From an uncultured Lachnospiraceae bacterium (GTDB lineage: Bacteria > Bacillota > Clostridia > Lachnospirales > Lachnospiraceae), in the NCBI GenBank assembly GCA_910585075.1, contig CAJUED010000002.1:1-50257 (forward strand): a DNA stretch of 50,257 nt, written 5' to 3'. The position numbers and the translations under genes were made by a program. The notes beneath the pieces are model-generated. The model had not been told where the DNA came from. It did not search any database and was given only the letters and a program-made list of their open reading frames with translations. Below are positions 14,111-22,818 of this stretch, piece after piece (the first letter of the stretch is position 1; every line of letters begins with the position of its first letter).

Positions 14111-15040
14111 TCACTCAACCAACTCCAAATTCCTCTCAAACACAGTAGACAAACTGGTATTTTCCTTATAACTTACCGTACTGTCACCATTTATGGACAG
14201 CTGTACTTTATTGATATTCGACAATTCCGCCAAAGAATTGGTAATAGAATAAATCGTCACATCAGCCGTCACATTATAAATCTGTGTCAAAAAGGTACTA
14301 TCCAAATCCACATAACAGATTCCATCCTTCACATTCACGCTAATAATCTTCGTGCTCGGATTGATGGTCGGGAAAGCCTTATCCTCCTCCCCGGGCCCTG
14401 CAATCAGCTGTTCAAGCACCAGTCTTTCCATGGAAATATTGCTGCTGTAAACCACCGACCGACTCACCGTTTTAAGCCCGTCCCCCTTTTCATTGGCCAG
14501 ATAGAGATTTAATTTCACCTTCTCGTAGGTATTGATTTCATTACCCGCGTTATCAATAAACAAATCCGGGCTCATGATGCCAACCACTGTCCCCGCCGCA
14601 TCTGTCAGAGGCTCCGTCCTGATTTGGAAGGTAACGTACTGTATCCCGTCAATCTGCGTCACCGTTCTAACAATTGCCGCCCGTATCAGCACCTCCGTGG
14701 TAGCCGGAAGATATCTATAATTTTCATCAAAGTTTAATGTAAGCTGTTCCTCCGCAACCGTATAGTCCAGCAAAGTGACATTGTCAGATAAAGGCGCCTT
14801 GTATTCCAGTTTTTCCGAAACAGTCCCAAGCTGTTCCAAAAGCTCCGAAAGCACCCCATCCATATCTGTGGTCTCTGTCACATATTCCTGGGGATAGATA
14901 CCTGTCTCGTCATAATTGATATAGTATACCTCGTATTTATCTCCCTGTTGATTCCTTTCCTGACGACCGCAGGCGTAAATTCCCACTATCATAAGTAAGA
15001 CCATCAGGAAAAGGAGCTTTCCTCTTTTTTTCAAATCCAT
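14111..15040 (-). CDS. GerMN-domain lipoprotein
   Basis: Surface lipoprotein of 309 aa. A lipobox ending at IVGIYAC follows a positively charged N-terminus and hydrophobic stretch. Two GerMN (GerM) domains follow, at about 65-170 (LTLNFDENYRYLPATTEVLIRA) and 195-300 (VYSSNISMERLVLEQLIAGP, then VKDGICYVDLDSTF). GerMN proteins act in spore germination or cell-wall remodelling; LpqB of actinobacteria, also a GerMN lipoprotein, modulates a MtrAB kinase. It lies 18 bp after the histidine kinase gene, so it may be an accessory of that kinase (inference). GGAGG is six bases before the ATG. Confidence 0.9.
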   Translation of the reverse strand: MDLKKRGKLLFLMVLLMIVGIYACGRQERNQQGDKYEVYYINYDETGIYPQEYVTETTDMDGVLSELLEQLGTVSEKLEYKAPLSDNVTLLDYTVAEEQLTLNFDENYRYLPATTEVLIRAAIVRTVTQIDGIQYVTFQIRTEPLTDAAGTVVGIMSPDLFIDNAGNEINTYEKVKLNLYLANEKGDGLKTVSRSVVYSSNISMERLVLEQLIAGPGEEDKAFPTINPSTKIISVNVKDGICYVDLDSTFLTQIYNVTADVTIYSITNSLAELSNINKVQLSINGDSTVSYKENTSLSTVFERNLELVE

Positions 15041-15058
15041 TCCATACCTCCGTAAGGC

Positions 15059-16540
15059 CTATACCAAAACTCTTGTAAGCGGTATTTTCACTGTAAACTT
15101 ACTTCCTTCTCCCTCAACGCTTTCCAGCCTGATAGAACCCCGGTGGCGCAGGACGGCGCTTCTTGTGATAGCAAGCCCCAAACCGGTTCCTCCGATTTCC
15201 CGGGAATGTGACTTGTCCACCCGGTAAAACCTTTCATATACCTGTTCCTGGGCTTCTTCCGGAATCCCGATTCCCGTATCCGCCACTTCCACCGTAAAGA
15301 ACTGGTGATCCGCATCCAGGGTCACATCCACTTTTCCCTGCTCTTTGTTGTACTTAATTGCATTCTCAACAAGATTCGTCAATATCAGGGACATCTTTAC
15401 CTCGTCAACCTCCGCTATCACCTCGCGCTTGCTGATCAGTGTTACTTCCACATTTTTCTTCCTTGCAATGGGACGGATTCTCTTTAAGATAGTTTCCGTA
15501 AGCATGTTGATATCCACCACGCTGATATTCAAATCTGTTGCAGGCTTATCCATCTTGACAAGGGCCAGCAGGTCATTAATGATTTTGTTTTCTCTTTCAA
15601 CTTCTTCCGCAATATCCACCATAAATTCATGATAAAGCTCCGCCGGTGCATCCTTCTGGGCAAGCAGGGAATCCGCTAAAACCTTGACGGAAGTGATGGG
15701 CGTTTTCAGCTCATGGGATACATTGGCCACAAATTCCTGTCTGGAATCATCCAGCGTTTTCATTCTGACCAAAAGACTGTTAAAGGCATTCACAATGTGC
15801 TCCGTCTCCAAATAGTCCGGTACGGAAATAGACTCATTGGTGTAGCCCTCCTTGACCTCGCTGATGGCCTTCGTGATTCTGTCAAAGGGCCGGATTAAAA
15901 TCTGGGCAAGGACAAGGGCTATCGCAAAAATACAGAATACCATGATGATTTCCACAATCTGAGCCTTCCGGTTCAATATCTCCATGGTCATCATAATGCT
16001 GTCCGTAGATACGCTGGTAAGAAGCACTCCCCTTACAATCTCAGTTCCCTCCGGCATATCCTCCGTTGCCATCTGAGCCGAGACCGTCTCCACAATGGGA
16101 ACGGTAATCTCAATAAATCCGTTTACCGCATCATAGTTTGCCGTGTTGGTGCCCTTCATACAGCGGATTACCTCCTCGGAGACAATGACCTTCCCCTCGC
16201 TGATACCGTAGGTATCCTTGACCACCTTTAAATTTCCATTGATTATAAGGACACGACCATTGTACAGGTTCGAGAGCTGCTCAAGCTCCGCCCCTATCAT
16301 CTCCGATGAAGTGTCCTGAAGATAGTTGTATGTAATCAAATGATTTGCAATAATGCGAAGCTGGGTCTGTACATCAGAGGTCCGCACTTCCACCGCACGG
16401 CTCTCATAATTTTCCAAAATCCCTACCCGCATAAAGATACTGGGAATTACACCCATAAGAAACATAATGACAAACAGGCGCGCCTTAAGGCTGCGCCATA
16501 TTTTCAGCTTTTTCAGACTTGCTTTCACACTGTAGGCCAT
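15059..16540 (-). CDS. Sensor histidine kinase (HAMP, HisKA, HATPase)
   Basis: Membrane sensor kinase of 493 aa, paired with the OmpR-type regulator upstream. Layout: transmembrane helix about 20-38; extracytoplasmic sensor about 40-190; second helix about 195-215; HAMP about 216-265; HisKA with H276 in FVANVSHELKTPITS; HATPase with NLVENAIKYNKEQG, ADTGIGIPEEAQ and GGTGLGLAITRSAV. It resembles WalK/PhoR-class kinases, but lacks the usual PAS between HAMP and HisKA and is not in a walRK-yycHI context. Neighbouring GerMN lipoprotein and com genes hint at envelope sensing. The 119 bp to the regulator hold no visible terminator. Confidence 0.94.
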   Translation of the reverse strand: MAYSVKASLKKLKIWRSLKARLFVIMFLMGVIPSIFMRVGILENYESRAVEVRTSDVQTQLRIIANHLITYNYLQDTSSEMIGAELEQLSNLYNGRVLIINGNLKVVKDTYGISEGKVIVSEEVIRCMKGTNTANYDAVNGFIEITVPIVETVSAQMATEDMPEGTEIVRGVLLTSVSTDSIMMTMEILNRKAQIVEIIMVFCIFAIALVLAQILIRPFDRITKAISEVKEGYTNESISVPDYLETEHIVNAFNSLLVRMKTLDDSRQEFVANVSHELKTPITSVKVLADSLLAQKDAPAELYHEFMVDIAEEVERENKIINDLLALVKMDKPATDLNISVVDINMLTETILKRIRPIARKKNVEVTLISKREVIAEVDEVKMSLILTNLVENAIKYNKEQGKVDVTLDADHQFFTVEVADTGIGIPEEAQEQVYERFYRVDKSHSREIGGTGLGLAITRSAVLRHRGSIRLESVEGEGSKFTVKIPLTRVLV

Positions 16541-16659
16541 ATCCGCCTGCCCTTTCCTGTAACCATCCCAAATTTTCCGGCCGCTGCCAGATGGCGGGCA
16601 TCAGCCCCTACGCCCATGCCCTCATGTCTGACCCCGCCGCTGCATACATACACACATAA

Positions 16660-17340
16660 TTACGCAAAATAATACCCTACGCCCCATTTTGTGTGTACAT
16701 ATTTGGGCTCCGACGGATTTTTCTCAATTTTTTCTCTCAGTCTCCTGACATGGACATCCACTGTCCGCACATCTCCGGGGTAGTCGTTTCCCCACACCAG
16801 TTTTAAGAGCTTTTCTCTGCCATATACTTTATTTGCATTTACCACAAGAAGCTCTAAAAGCTCAAACTCCTTGGCCGTCAGGTTGATTTCCTTTCCTGAA
16901 ACGTAAACCCTTCTGCCCTCACAGTCAAGCTTCAGATCCCCGTTCTCTATCACCTTCGCCGCTTCCTTGGGCTTGGGGGAAGTACGCCTTATAATGGCCT
17001 TCAGCCTTGCCTTTACCTCCAAAATATTAAAGGGCTTGATGATATAATCGTCCGCGCCATATTCCAGGCCCAGAATCTTATCCATATCCTCCCCCTTAGC
17101 TGTCAGCATGACAATAGGGACACCGGAAAATTCCCTCACCTGCTGGCAGACCTCAAAGCCTGTGAGCTTGGGGAGCATTACGTCAAGGAGAACGATATCA
17201 TAATTTTTATTCCGAATCATCTCCAGCGCTTCTTCCCCATCATAGGCGCAGTCCACTTCCATCCCGTCCTGCTCTAAACTAAAACGTATTCCTTTAACAA
17301 TCAACTTTTCATCATCAACTACCAATACCTTTTTCGCCAT
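16660..17340 (-). CDS. OmpR/PhoB-family response regulator
   Basis: Response regulator of 226 aa. The receiver has VVDDEK, the phosphoacceptor Asp in VLLDVMLPK and the Lys in IIKPF. The C-terminal OmpR winged helix has LTAKEFELLELLVVN, the recognition helix region DVRTVDVHVRRLREKIE and the wing WGVGYYFA. It closely resembles WalR/PhoP-type regulators. It precedes the kinase on the same strand. Upstream lies a short tandem repeat (17404-17433) of TTATCCRTGGAAA type that could be a binding site. The ribosome site is weak (AGAGAA). Confidence 0.94.
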   Translation of the reverse strand: MAKKVLVVDDEKLIVKGIRFSLEQDGMEVDCAYDGEEALEMIRNKNYDIVLLDVMLPKLTGFEVCQQVREFSGVPIVMLTAKGEDMDKILGLEYGADDYIIKPFNILEVKARLKAIIRRTSPKPKEAAKVIENGDLKLDCEGRRVYVSGKEINLTAKEFELLELLVVNANKVYGREKLLKLVWGNDYPGDVRTVDVHVRRLREKIEKNPSEPKYVHTKWGVGYYFA

Positions 17341-17470
17341 ATAAATTCTCTAACCCCTATCCGCTATTCTTGCTCAAACTGCATATCAGGACACAGCTTC
17401 AATATTTATCCGTGGAAATTTTATCCATGGAAAAAGCATTTCACAGTCTTTCCTTTGCCGCTTCCCATCT

Positions 17471-18238
17471 CTATACAGTAATACTGTCTTTTATTTTTTG
17501 GAACAATCCATCCTTTATCCCTTCAACGTTCATGATATCTTCAATCTTTTGAAAGGAGCCGTTCTTTTCCCGATAAGAAATAATGCTCTTTGCCTTACTG
17601 CTCCCTATCCCCGGAAGCCTGCACAAAAGCTCCTCACCGGCCGTATTTATGTTAATCAGCGAAGAAGTCTCGCTTTCCTTTGCAGTTCCTGCAGCCGCAC
17701 CTGCTGCCGGGCCGGTCTCCTGCCACGCCTGCAGGCCGCCCATCTCCGCCAATTCCGCCTGGGTCGGCACGTAAATTTTCATTCCATCTGTGAGAAAATC
17801 CGCCTGATTCAAATAGTCCGAATCGGCCTCCTTAGTCATTCCGCCTGCCATCTCGATTGCCTGATAAACTCTGCTGCCGTCCTCCAATGTATAGACACCC
17901 GGACTTTCTACCGCGCCGCAGATATGTACCACACACTGTTTTAATTCCGCTTTGCCATCCTCTGTCTCTTTATACGCCGCTTTAGCATCTGCAGGCTCCG
18001 TGCTTTCCTCGTCTGCCTCGTGAGACAGCGTCCGAACCTGCGCATTCTCCGTCCCGGCTTCCCTGGGTATCTCCGACTCCATGGCTTCGGGCTTTGCAGT
18101 CTCGGCTTCCACATTTCCGGCTTCCACAGGCAAAAGTATCTCCTCCTGCCCTTTTTCTTTTAAAATTCTTCCGCAACCTGAAAAAAGGCAGGAAATCACT
18201 GCAAAAATAATTACCGTAAATCTTATTTTTTCTTTCAT
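17471..18238 (-). CDS. comEA: ComEA-like DNA receptor, predicted lipoprotein (SLBB, HhH)
   Basis: DNA-binding competence protein of 255 aa. An N-terminal signal with a lipobox (ISCLFSGC) is followed by an acidic, Glu/Ala-rich spacer (about 30-100), an SLBB domain (CVVHICGAVESPGVYTL, about 105-165), a Gly/Ala-rich linker and a helix-hairpin-helix pair (ININTAGEELLCRLPGIGSSKAKSII, about 190-255). The domains match ComEA, which captures DNA outside the membrane. Most ComEA proteins use a transmembrane anchor; lipid anchoring is a variation. First gene of the minus-strand run that includes comEC. Promoter and a hairpin touching the ribosome site are listed separately. Confidence 0.9.
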   Translation of the reverse strand: MKEKIRFTVIIFAVISCLFSGCGRILKEKGQEEILLPVEAGNVEAETAKPEAMESEIPREAGTENAQVRTLSHEADEESTEPADAKAAYKETEDGKAELKQCVVHICGAVESPGVYTLEDGSRVYQAIEMAGGMTKEADSDYLNQADFLTDGMKIYVPTQAELAEMGGLQAWQETGPAAGAAAGTAKESETSSLININTAGEELLCRLPGIGSSKAKSIISYREKNGSFQKIEDIMNVEGIKDGLFQKIKDSITV

Positions 18239-18247
18239 CGTTATCTC

Positions 18248-18266
18248 CTTTCTGTCAAACAGAAAG
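18248..18266 (-). promoter_or_regulatory. Hairpin overlapping the comEA ribosome binding site
   Basis: In the mRNA sense, CTTTCTG and CAGAAAG form a perfect seven-base stem with a five-base loop. The 3' arm runs directly into AAAGGAG, the comEA ribosome site, so folding could limit translation. Sequence is clear; effect is inference. Confidence 0.5.
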
Positions 18267-18288
18267 CCCCTTATAACGATACCACTTT

Positions 18289-18317
18289 ATTGTAAATTAA
18301 ATTGTCTCTATTGACAA
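18289..18317 (-). promoter_or_regulatory. comEA promoter
   Basis: On the minus strand, -35 TTGTCA (18312-18317) and -10 TACAAT (18289-18294) with a 17-bp spacer lie about 50 bp upstream of comEA. A small dyad TTGTC/GACAA overlaps the -35. Confidence 0.7.
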
Positions 18318-18364
18318 GCCGAAAGTCCCGTTTTATTTTGTGTGGAAATCCGATAGCATTAATA

Positions 18365-18796
18365 TCATTCCCATTTAAAAAGGACAATCCCCGCAATTGC
18401 CACTCCCATCCCCAGCACCTTCTTCCATTCAAGAGGCTGCTTTTCCACGCCGAACAACCCCAGAAGTTCTATCACATAGGCCACAATCAGCTGTGCAACC
18501 ACAATCAGCATGGCAGCCTTGGCCGGCCCTAAAAGCTCCATGCCCTTGATGACGGTATAGGTAATAAAGGCGCCGATTGCCCCGCCAAGCAGCATGTATT
18601 TGGGCTCCACCTTGAACAGTGTGCCAAAGGATGACCTGTCAGAAAAAAGCCAGGCGCCCAGACAGACCAGCAGTGCCGTAAACTGCACAAACGCATTGGC
18701 CACCCAGATACTTGTTGACTTTGTTACCTGTGTATTAAACACCCCTTGCACGCTCATAAGGGCGCCGGATATAAGCGCAATAAAAAATCCAATCAT
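18365..18796 (-). CDS. Small DMT-superfamily membrane protein (DUF606/YdcZ-like)
   Basis: Integral membrane protein of 143 aa with four or five hydrophobic helices. The MIGFFIALISGALMSVQGVFNTQ start and GGAIGAFITYTVI segment match the DUF606/YdcZ branch of the drug/metabolite transporter superfamily, half-size units that probably work as dimers. Substrate unknown. The start is ATG 18796, with AAGGAGG (18803-18809) six bases upstream; the longer frame to 18829 lacks a site. It follows the solute-binding protein gene by about 100 bp. Confidence 0.82.
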   Translation of the reverse strand: MIGFFIALISGALMSVQGVFNTQVTKSTSIWVANAFVQFTALLVCLGAWLFSDRSSFGTLFKVEPKYMLLGGAIGAFITYTVIKGMELLGPAKAAMLIVVAQLIVAYVIELLGLFGVEKQPLEWKKVLGMGVAIAGIVLFKWE

Positions 18797-18871
18797 ATAG
18801 AGCCTCCTTAACACTTTTGCCTTCAACAAATTTTGTTAATTCATCATACCCATATGATTGGAAAATTATTC

Positions 18872-18907
18872 ATACGTGCCTTAATCATGATACGTACCTT
18901 AATCATG
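18872..18907. repeat. 18-bp tandem repeat spanning the solute-binding protein stop codon
   Basis: ATACGTGCCTTAATCATG (18872-18889) and ATACGTACCTTAATCATG (18890-18907) differ by one base. The second copy contains the TAA stop of the solute-binding protein gene; the first lies just past it. Confidence 0.9.
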
Positions 18908-20500
18908 CTGTTCCTCTGAATCCTGCGTATCGTATCCTTCCTCCGAATATTCTTCTTCCGGATAATTTCCGGTTTCTTCCTGTTCAGGTTCCTCCTCCAG
19001 GTATTCTTCTTCATAGGCTGCGCCTGTCACCTGGCTCATCACCTGCTCGGAGAGCTGTCTTAACATTTCATTAGCGTCCGCCCCATTCCATACCTGTGAA
19101 AACACGGACTCCAGCCTTAACCAAAAGCCGCTGGTCTCTATCATTTTCGGCATGGATATGGATCTCTCATACTCCTGAGCGAATCGGCTCAACGCCTCGT
19201 AATCGTAGGCCACTCCCTTAGAGGCTGAAACCTTCCCTGAACGGGCATACAGAATATCGTTAAATTCTGATGTCAGAAAATATGCAAAATCATTGGCTTT
19301 TTCCTTGTTTTTTGAATAGCCGTTTACCACCACACAGTTTGTCATGGAAAGGGAACGGGCTTTTTTGTTTTCATCCACATCAGGCGCAAGCGTAACATCA
19401 TATTCATAGGGAAAAAGCCCTTCCTCCCTCGCCTGCTCCAATCTGGAAACCGCATCTGTTGTTGCAATTGTAAAAACCATTTTCCCTTCTATAAATTCAT
19501 TTAGTATGCTACTGTAATCAATTTCGCCGGTATCAATAGAAAAGAACTGATTTAAGTCCTGATATACCCGCATACTTTCAATAGCGTTTTTGTTATAAAC
19601 ATCAATCTGGGAAATATCCCATCCGGCTTCTCCGCCCATTTGAATGGAATCTCCCACAAAGAAATAATTATAAAAAATATCGGTCACATCCCATTTGAAA
19701 ACGCCTTCAACCTGCTCCGGCGCATCATAATTATCCGCAAAAGTTTCCATCTCCTCTATGGTAGAAGGTAGAAGCTCCTGCAGCTTTTCAGCGATTTCCC
19801 CTTCCGTAAAGCCGGCATCCTCACCTTCTGCGCCTTCGCCGTTTGTTTCGGAATCGTCCCCGTCTCCTGTTCCTTCGCCCTGCGCTGCGGTATCTCCGCC
19901 TTCCGTCCCTTCACCCTGGGTATCTTCTTCGGCTAAAAGGCGCTCCACTTCCAACCTGTCAGCCGCCATATCTTTTAAATAGGTCTTATTATAAAGAAGG
20001 GCGCTTGTCTCAAAATAAAAAGGATAACCGACAATCTTATCCTTATAAGCCGCCGCATCAAGGCCGGTCTCCATATATTTTTCTTCCATGGAAACTCCCT
20101 CCGGGGGCCTTACCTGGCTTGCCAGCCCTGCAAGATAAGCCTTTCCAAGAAGGTCATGGCTTAATACGTATAAATCTGCCCCGCCATCTTCCGTAAGAGA
20201 AGCGCTGTTTACATTTTCCAAGTACTCAAGCCCCGATTCCAGCACCGGCACCACCCGCACATCATGGGTTTCATTGTAGGCCACTGCCGCACTGCCTAAA
20301 TAAGAAGTAAGCGCTTCATCCGTATACCACAGATAAAGCGTCTCCTTCCTCCCTGAAAAAAAGGTATTTTCCTGAGAGCTCACGTCCCCGTAAGAACCTG
20401 CATTCTCCGTAACTGGTCTGCCATATTTGGCAATGCCAAAGGTAAGCGCTGCCACCCCGGCAAGAATCCCAACTCCAATCAGTCTTCCTTTCAGACTCAT
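18899..20500 (-). CDS. Membrane-anchored extracellular solute-binding protein (type 1)
   Basis: ABC-type substrate-binding protein of 533 aa resembling sugar-binding family 1 proteins. A short N-terminal hydrophobic segment (LIGVGILAGVAALTFGIA) without a Cys lipobox suggests a signal anchor. The bilobal domain is recognisable (ETLYLWYTDEALTSYL, DLYVLSHDLLGKAYLAGL, GKMVFTIATTDAVSRL, KNKEKANDFAYFL). Two oddities: a Gly/Glu/Asp-rich insertion of about 45 residues near 190-235, and a C-terminal acidic tail rich in Glu and Tyr. No permease or ATPase gene is next to it. It starts 18 bp after argD, so it may be transcribed with the arg genes. Ligand unknown. Confidence 0.82.
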   Translation of the reverse strand: MSLKGRLIGVGILAGVAALTFGIAKYGRPVTENAGSYGDVSSQENTFFSGRKETLYLWYTDEALTSYLGSAAVAYNETHDVRVVPVLESGLEYLENVNSASLTEDGGADLYVLSHDLLGKAYLAGLASQVRPPEGVSMEEKYMETGLDAAAYKDKIVGYPFYFETSALLYNKTYLKDMAADRLEVERLLAEEDTQGEGTEGGDTAAQGEGTGDGDDSETNGEGAEGEDAGFTEGEIAEKLQELLPSTIEEMETFADNYDAPEQVEGVFKWDVTDIFYNYFFVGDSIQMGGEAGWDISQIDVYNKNAIESMRVYQDLNQFFSIDTGEIDYSSILNEFIEGKMVFTIATTDAVSRLEQAREEGLFPYEYDVTLAPDVDENKKARSLSMTNCVVVNGYSKNKEKANDFAYFLTSEFNDILYARSGKVSASKGVAYDYEALSRFAQEYERSISMPKMIETSGFWLRLESVFSQVWNGADANEMLRQLSEQVMSQVTGAAYEEEYLEEEPEQEETGNYPEEEYSEEGYDTQDSEEQHD

Positions 20501-20518
20501 TCTTTAACTCCATTTCTA

Positions 20519-21712
20519 TTAAAATTCCGCGAGACATGCCCTCAATATCGCGGCCATGTCATCAATATTATCTTTCCTGATAATAAGAGGCGGCACAAAA
20601 CGGATCACATCCGTACCCGCGCTTACCAAAAGCAGCCCCTTATCCAATGCCTTATTAATAATCTCTCCCACAGGCCTGTTAAATGCAAGTCCCTGCATCA
20701 ATCCCGCTCCGCGTCTTGCCACAACACAATCATATTCCGCTACAAGCTTATCCAGGGTTTTCTCCAGATAAACTCCCATTTCTTTCACATTATCTATTAT
20801 ATGGTTCTCCTCAAATAAATCAAGTACAATATTAATTGCCGCTGCCGCCAGAGGATTTCCCCCATAGGTAGTGCCATGGTCTCCGCTTGTCAGGGAATGC
20901 TGGGCTGTCTTTTCTGTCATAAGGAAAGCGCCCACCGGCACGCCACATCCAAGTGCCTTGGCTGCCACCATAATATCAGGCTTTACGCCATATTTCTGCC
21001 AGGCAAACATATACCCTGTCCGTCCCATGCCGCACTGAATCTCGTCCAGAATAAGTAGAATATCCTTCTCCTCACAGAGAGCCTTCACCTGCCTCATAAA
21101 GCTCTCATCCGCCGGATAAATTCCCCCTTCTCCCTGTACCGTCTCAAACAGGATTGCGCAGGTTTTATCCGTCACATTTTCTAAAACACTGTCAAAATCA
21201 TTCAGCTTCGCAAAACGGATATTCCCAATCATAGGCTCAAAAGCCTCCCTGTACTTGGGATTTCCCGTCACCGACAAAGCTCCCATGGTCCGCCCGTGGA
21301 AGGAATGCTCCATGGCAATGATCTCATGGTCGGTGCATCCATCTTTTAAATACGCATACTTGCGTGCCGCCTTGATGGCGCCCTCCACAGCCTCCGCTCC
21401 GCTGTTGGTAAAAAATACCCTGTCCATACCGGAAACCTTTTTCAGCTTCTTTGCCGCCTCTATGGCCGGTACATTATAATAGTAGTTGGAGGTGTGTATC
21501 ACCTTGTCAATCTGCGCCTTCAGCGCGTCATTATACTTATCATTATGATACCCCAAAGCAAACACCGCGATTCCCGCACAGAAATCCAGATACTTCTTTC
21601 CTTCCAAATCGTAGAGATATACGTCCTCCCCTTTATCCAAAACAATCTGATAACGATTATAAGTATGCAGAAGGGCCTGCTCCGCATCCTCAATATATTG
21701 CTTCATATCCAT
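20519..21712 (-). CDS. argD: Acetylornithine aminotransferase
   Basis: PLP-dependent class III aminotransferase, 397 aa, converting N-acetylglutamate semialdehyde to N-acetylornithine. Seen: GIAVFALGYHND, TNSGAEAVEGAIKAARKYA, SFHGRTMGALSVTG, the PLP Asp in LILDEIQCGMGRTG and the Schiff-base Lys in MVAAKALGCGVPVG. Length is normal. The start is ATG 21712, eight bases after GGAGG (21721-21725), rather than 21727. Place in the cluster (argC...argJ-argB-argD) supports ArgD over ornithine or GABA aminotransferases. Confidence 0.96.
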   Translation of the reverse strand: MDMKQYIEDAEQALLHTYNRYQIVLDKGEDVYLYDLEGKKYLDFCAGIAVFALGYHNDKYNDALKAQIDKVIHTSNYYYNVPAIEAAKKLKKVSGMDRVFFTNSGAEAVEGAIKAARKYAYLKDGCTDHEIIAMEHSFHGRTMGALSVTGNPKYREAFEPMIGNIRFAKLNDFDSVLENVTDKTCAILFETVQGEGGIYPADESFMRQVKALCEEKDILLILDEIQCGMGRTGYMFAWQKYGVKPDIMVAAKALGCGVPVGAFLMTEKTAQHSLTSGDHGTTYGGNPLAAAAINIVLDLFEENHIIDNVKEMGVYLEKTLDKLVAEYDCVVARRGAGLMQGLAFNRPVGEIINKALDKGLLLVSAGTDVIRFVPPLIIRKDNIDDMAAILRACLAEF

Positions 21713-21768
21713 AAATCTTCCCTCCAAATATCCCAGCCTGACTATCTCCTAAAATTATGTATGAAAAA

Positions 21769-22659
21769 TCATTCTTTTTCTAAGAGTGCCTTGTCCTCAT
21801 CCCTTAAAATCATAGTTCCCACACCTTCGTTTGTAAAGATTTCCAAAAGCAGACAGTGGGGAATCCTTCCGTCCAGAATATGCACCCGGTTTACGCCGTT
21901 TTTCACAGCTGATGTACAATTGCCAAGCTTCGGCAGCATACCGCCCCCGATAATTCCGCTCCCAATCAGCTCCTCCGCATCTGAAACCGTAATCCTTGGT
22001 ATAAAAGAACCTTTGTCGTTGATATCCCGGTAAAGCCCCTCAATGTCCGTCAGGAACACCAGCTTATCCGCACCCACAGCCTTGGCAATGGCGCAGGCGG
22101 CATCGTCCGCATTGATATTATAGGTCTGAAAACCATCGTCCAGTCCCACCGGCGCCACAATAGGAAGAAAATCCTTTTCCAGAAGGTCATAGAGAATCTT
22201 GGGATTCACATCCGTTATCTCACCCACAAAGCCAATATCCTGGCCGTCCGAATATTTCTTTTCCACATGAATCATGCCGCCGTCCTTGCCGCTGACACCA
22301 ACTGCGTTTACCCCCAGCTCCTGTACCATGGACACAAGCCTTTTATTTACCTTGCCGAGCACCATCTCCGCAATCTCCATGGTCTCAGCGTCCGTAACCC
22401 GCAGTCCGTTTACAAATTTGGATTCCTTCCCCACCTTATCGGACCACTTACTGATTTCCTTGCCGCCTCCGTGGACAATAATCGGCTTAAAGCCTACCAG
22501 TTTAAGCAGTGTCACATCCTTGATCACATTCTTCTGCAGCTCCTCATTGCTCATAGCCGAACCGCCATACTTCACCACAATAATCTTCCGGTTGAATTTC
22601 TGTATATAAGGCAGGGCCTCTATAAGGACCTCCGCTTTCTTTAAAACTTCCTGCTCCAT
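21769..22659 (-). CDS. argB: Acetylglutamate kinase
   Basis: N-acetylglutamate kinase, 296 aa, second step of arginine synthesis. The amino acid kinase fold shows KIIVVKYGGSAM, FKPIIVHGGGKEISKW, the NINADDAACAIAKAVGADKLVFLTDI segment and a GGGMLPKLGNCTSAV motif. The N-terminal extension (MEQEVLKKAEVLIEALPYIQKF) is typical of arginine-sensitive hexameric enzymes, so feedback inhibition is likely (family inference). Start ATG 22659 with GGAGG nearby; the longer frame adds six residues. A 159-bp gap to argJ upstream has no gene or clear terminator. Confidence 0.97.
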   Translation of the reverse strand: MEQEVLKKAEVLIEALPYIQKFNRKIIVVKYGGSAMSNEELQKNVIKDVTLLKLVGFKPIIVHGGGKEISKWSDKVGKESKFVNGLRVTDAETMEIAEMVLGKVNKRLVSMVQELGVNAVGVSGKDGGMIHVEKKYSDGQDIGFVGEITDVNPKILYDLLEKDFLPIVAPVGLDDGFQTYNINADDAACAIAKAVGADKLVFLTDIEGLYRDINDKGSFIPRITVSDAEELIGSGIIGGGMLPKLGNCTSAVKNGVNRVHILDGRIPHCLLLEIFTNEGVGTMILRDEDKALLEKE

Positions 22660-22818
22660 TTCCTTACCTCCATTCATCTTAGCAGCAATGTCCCTTCGCC
22701 GAAATATTTAGAGAATCCCTACGCCTTTGCCTGGCACAAGGGAACATTAGTTACTATCTACCGTCACAGTTTATATCATGTAGCTTTTGACGTCTTCCAA
22801 ACCCCGTTTTTCCGCTTC

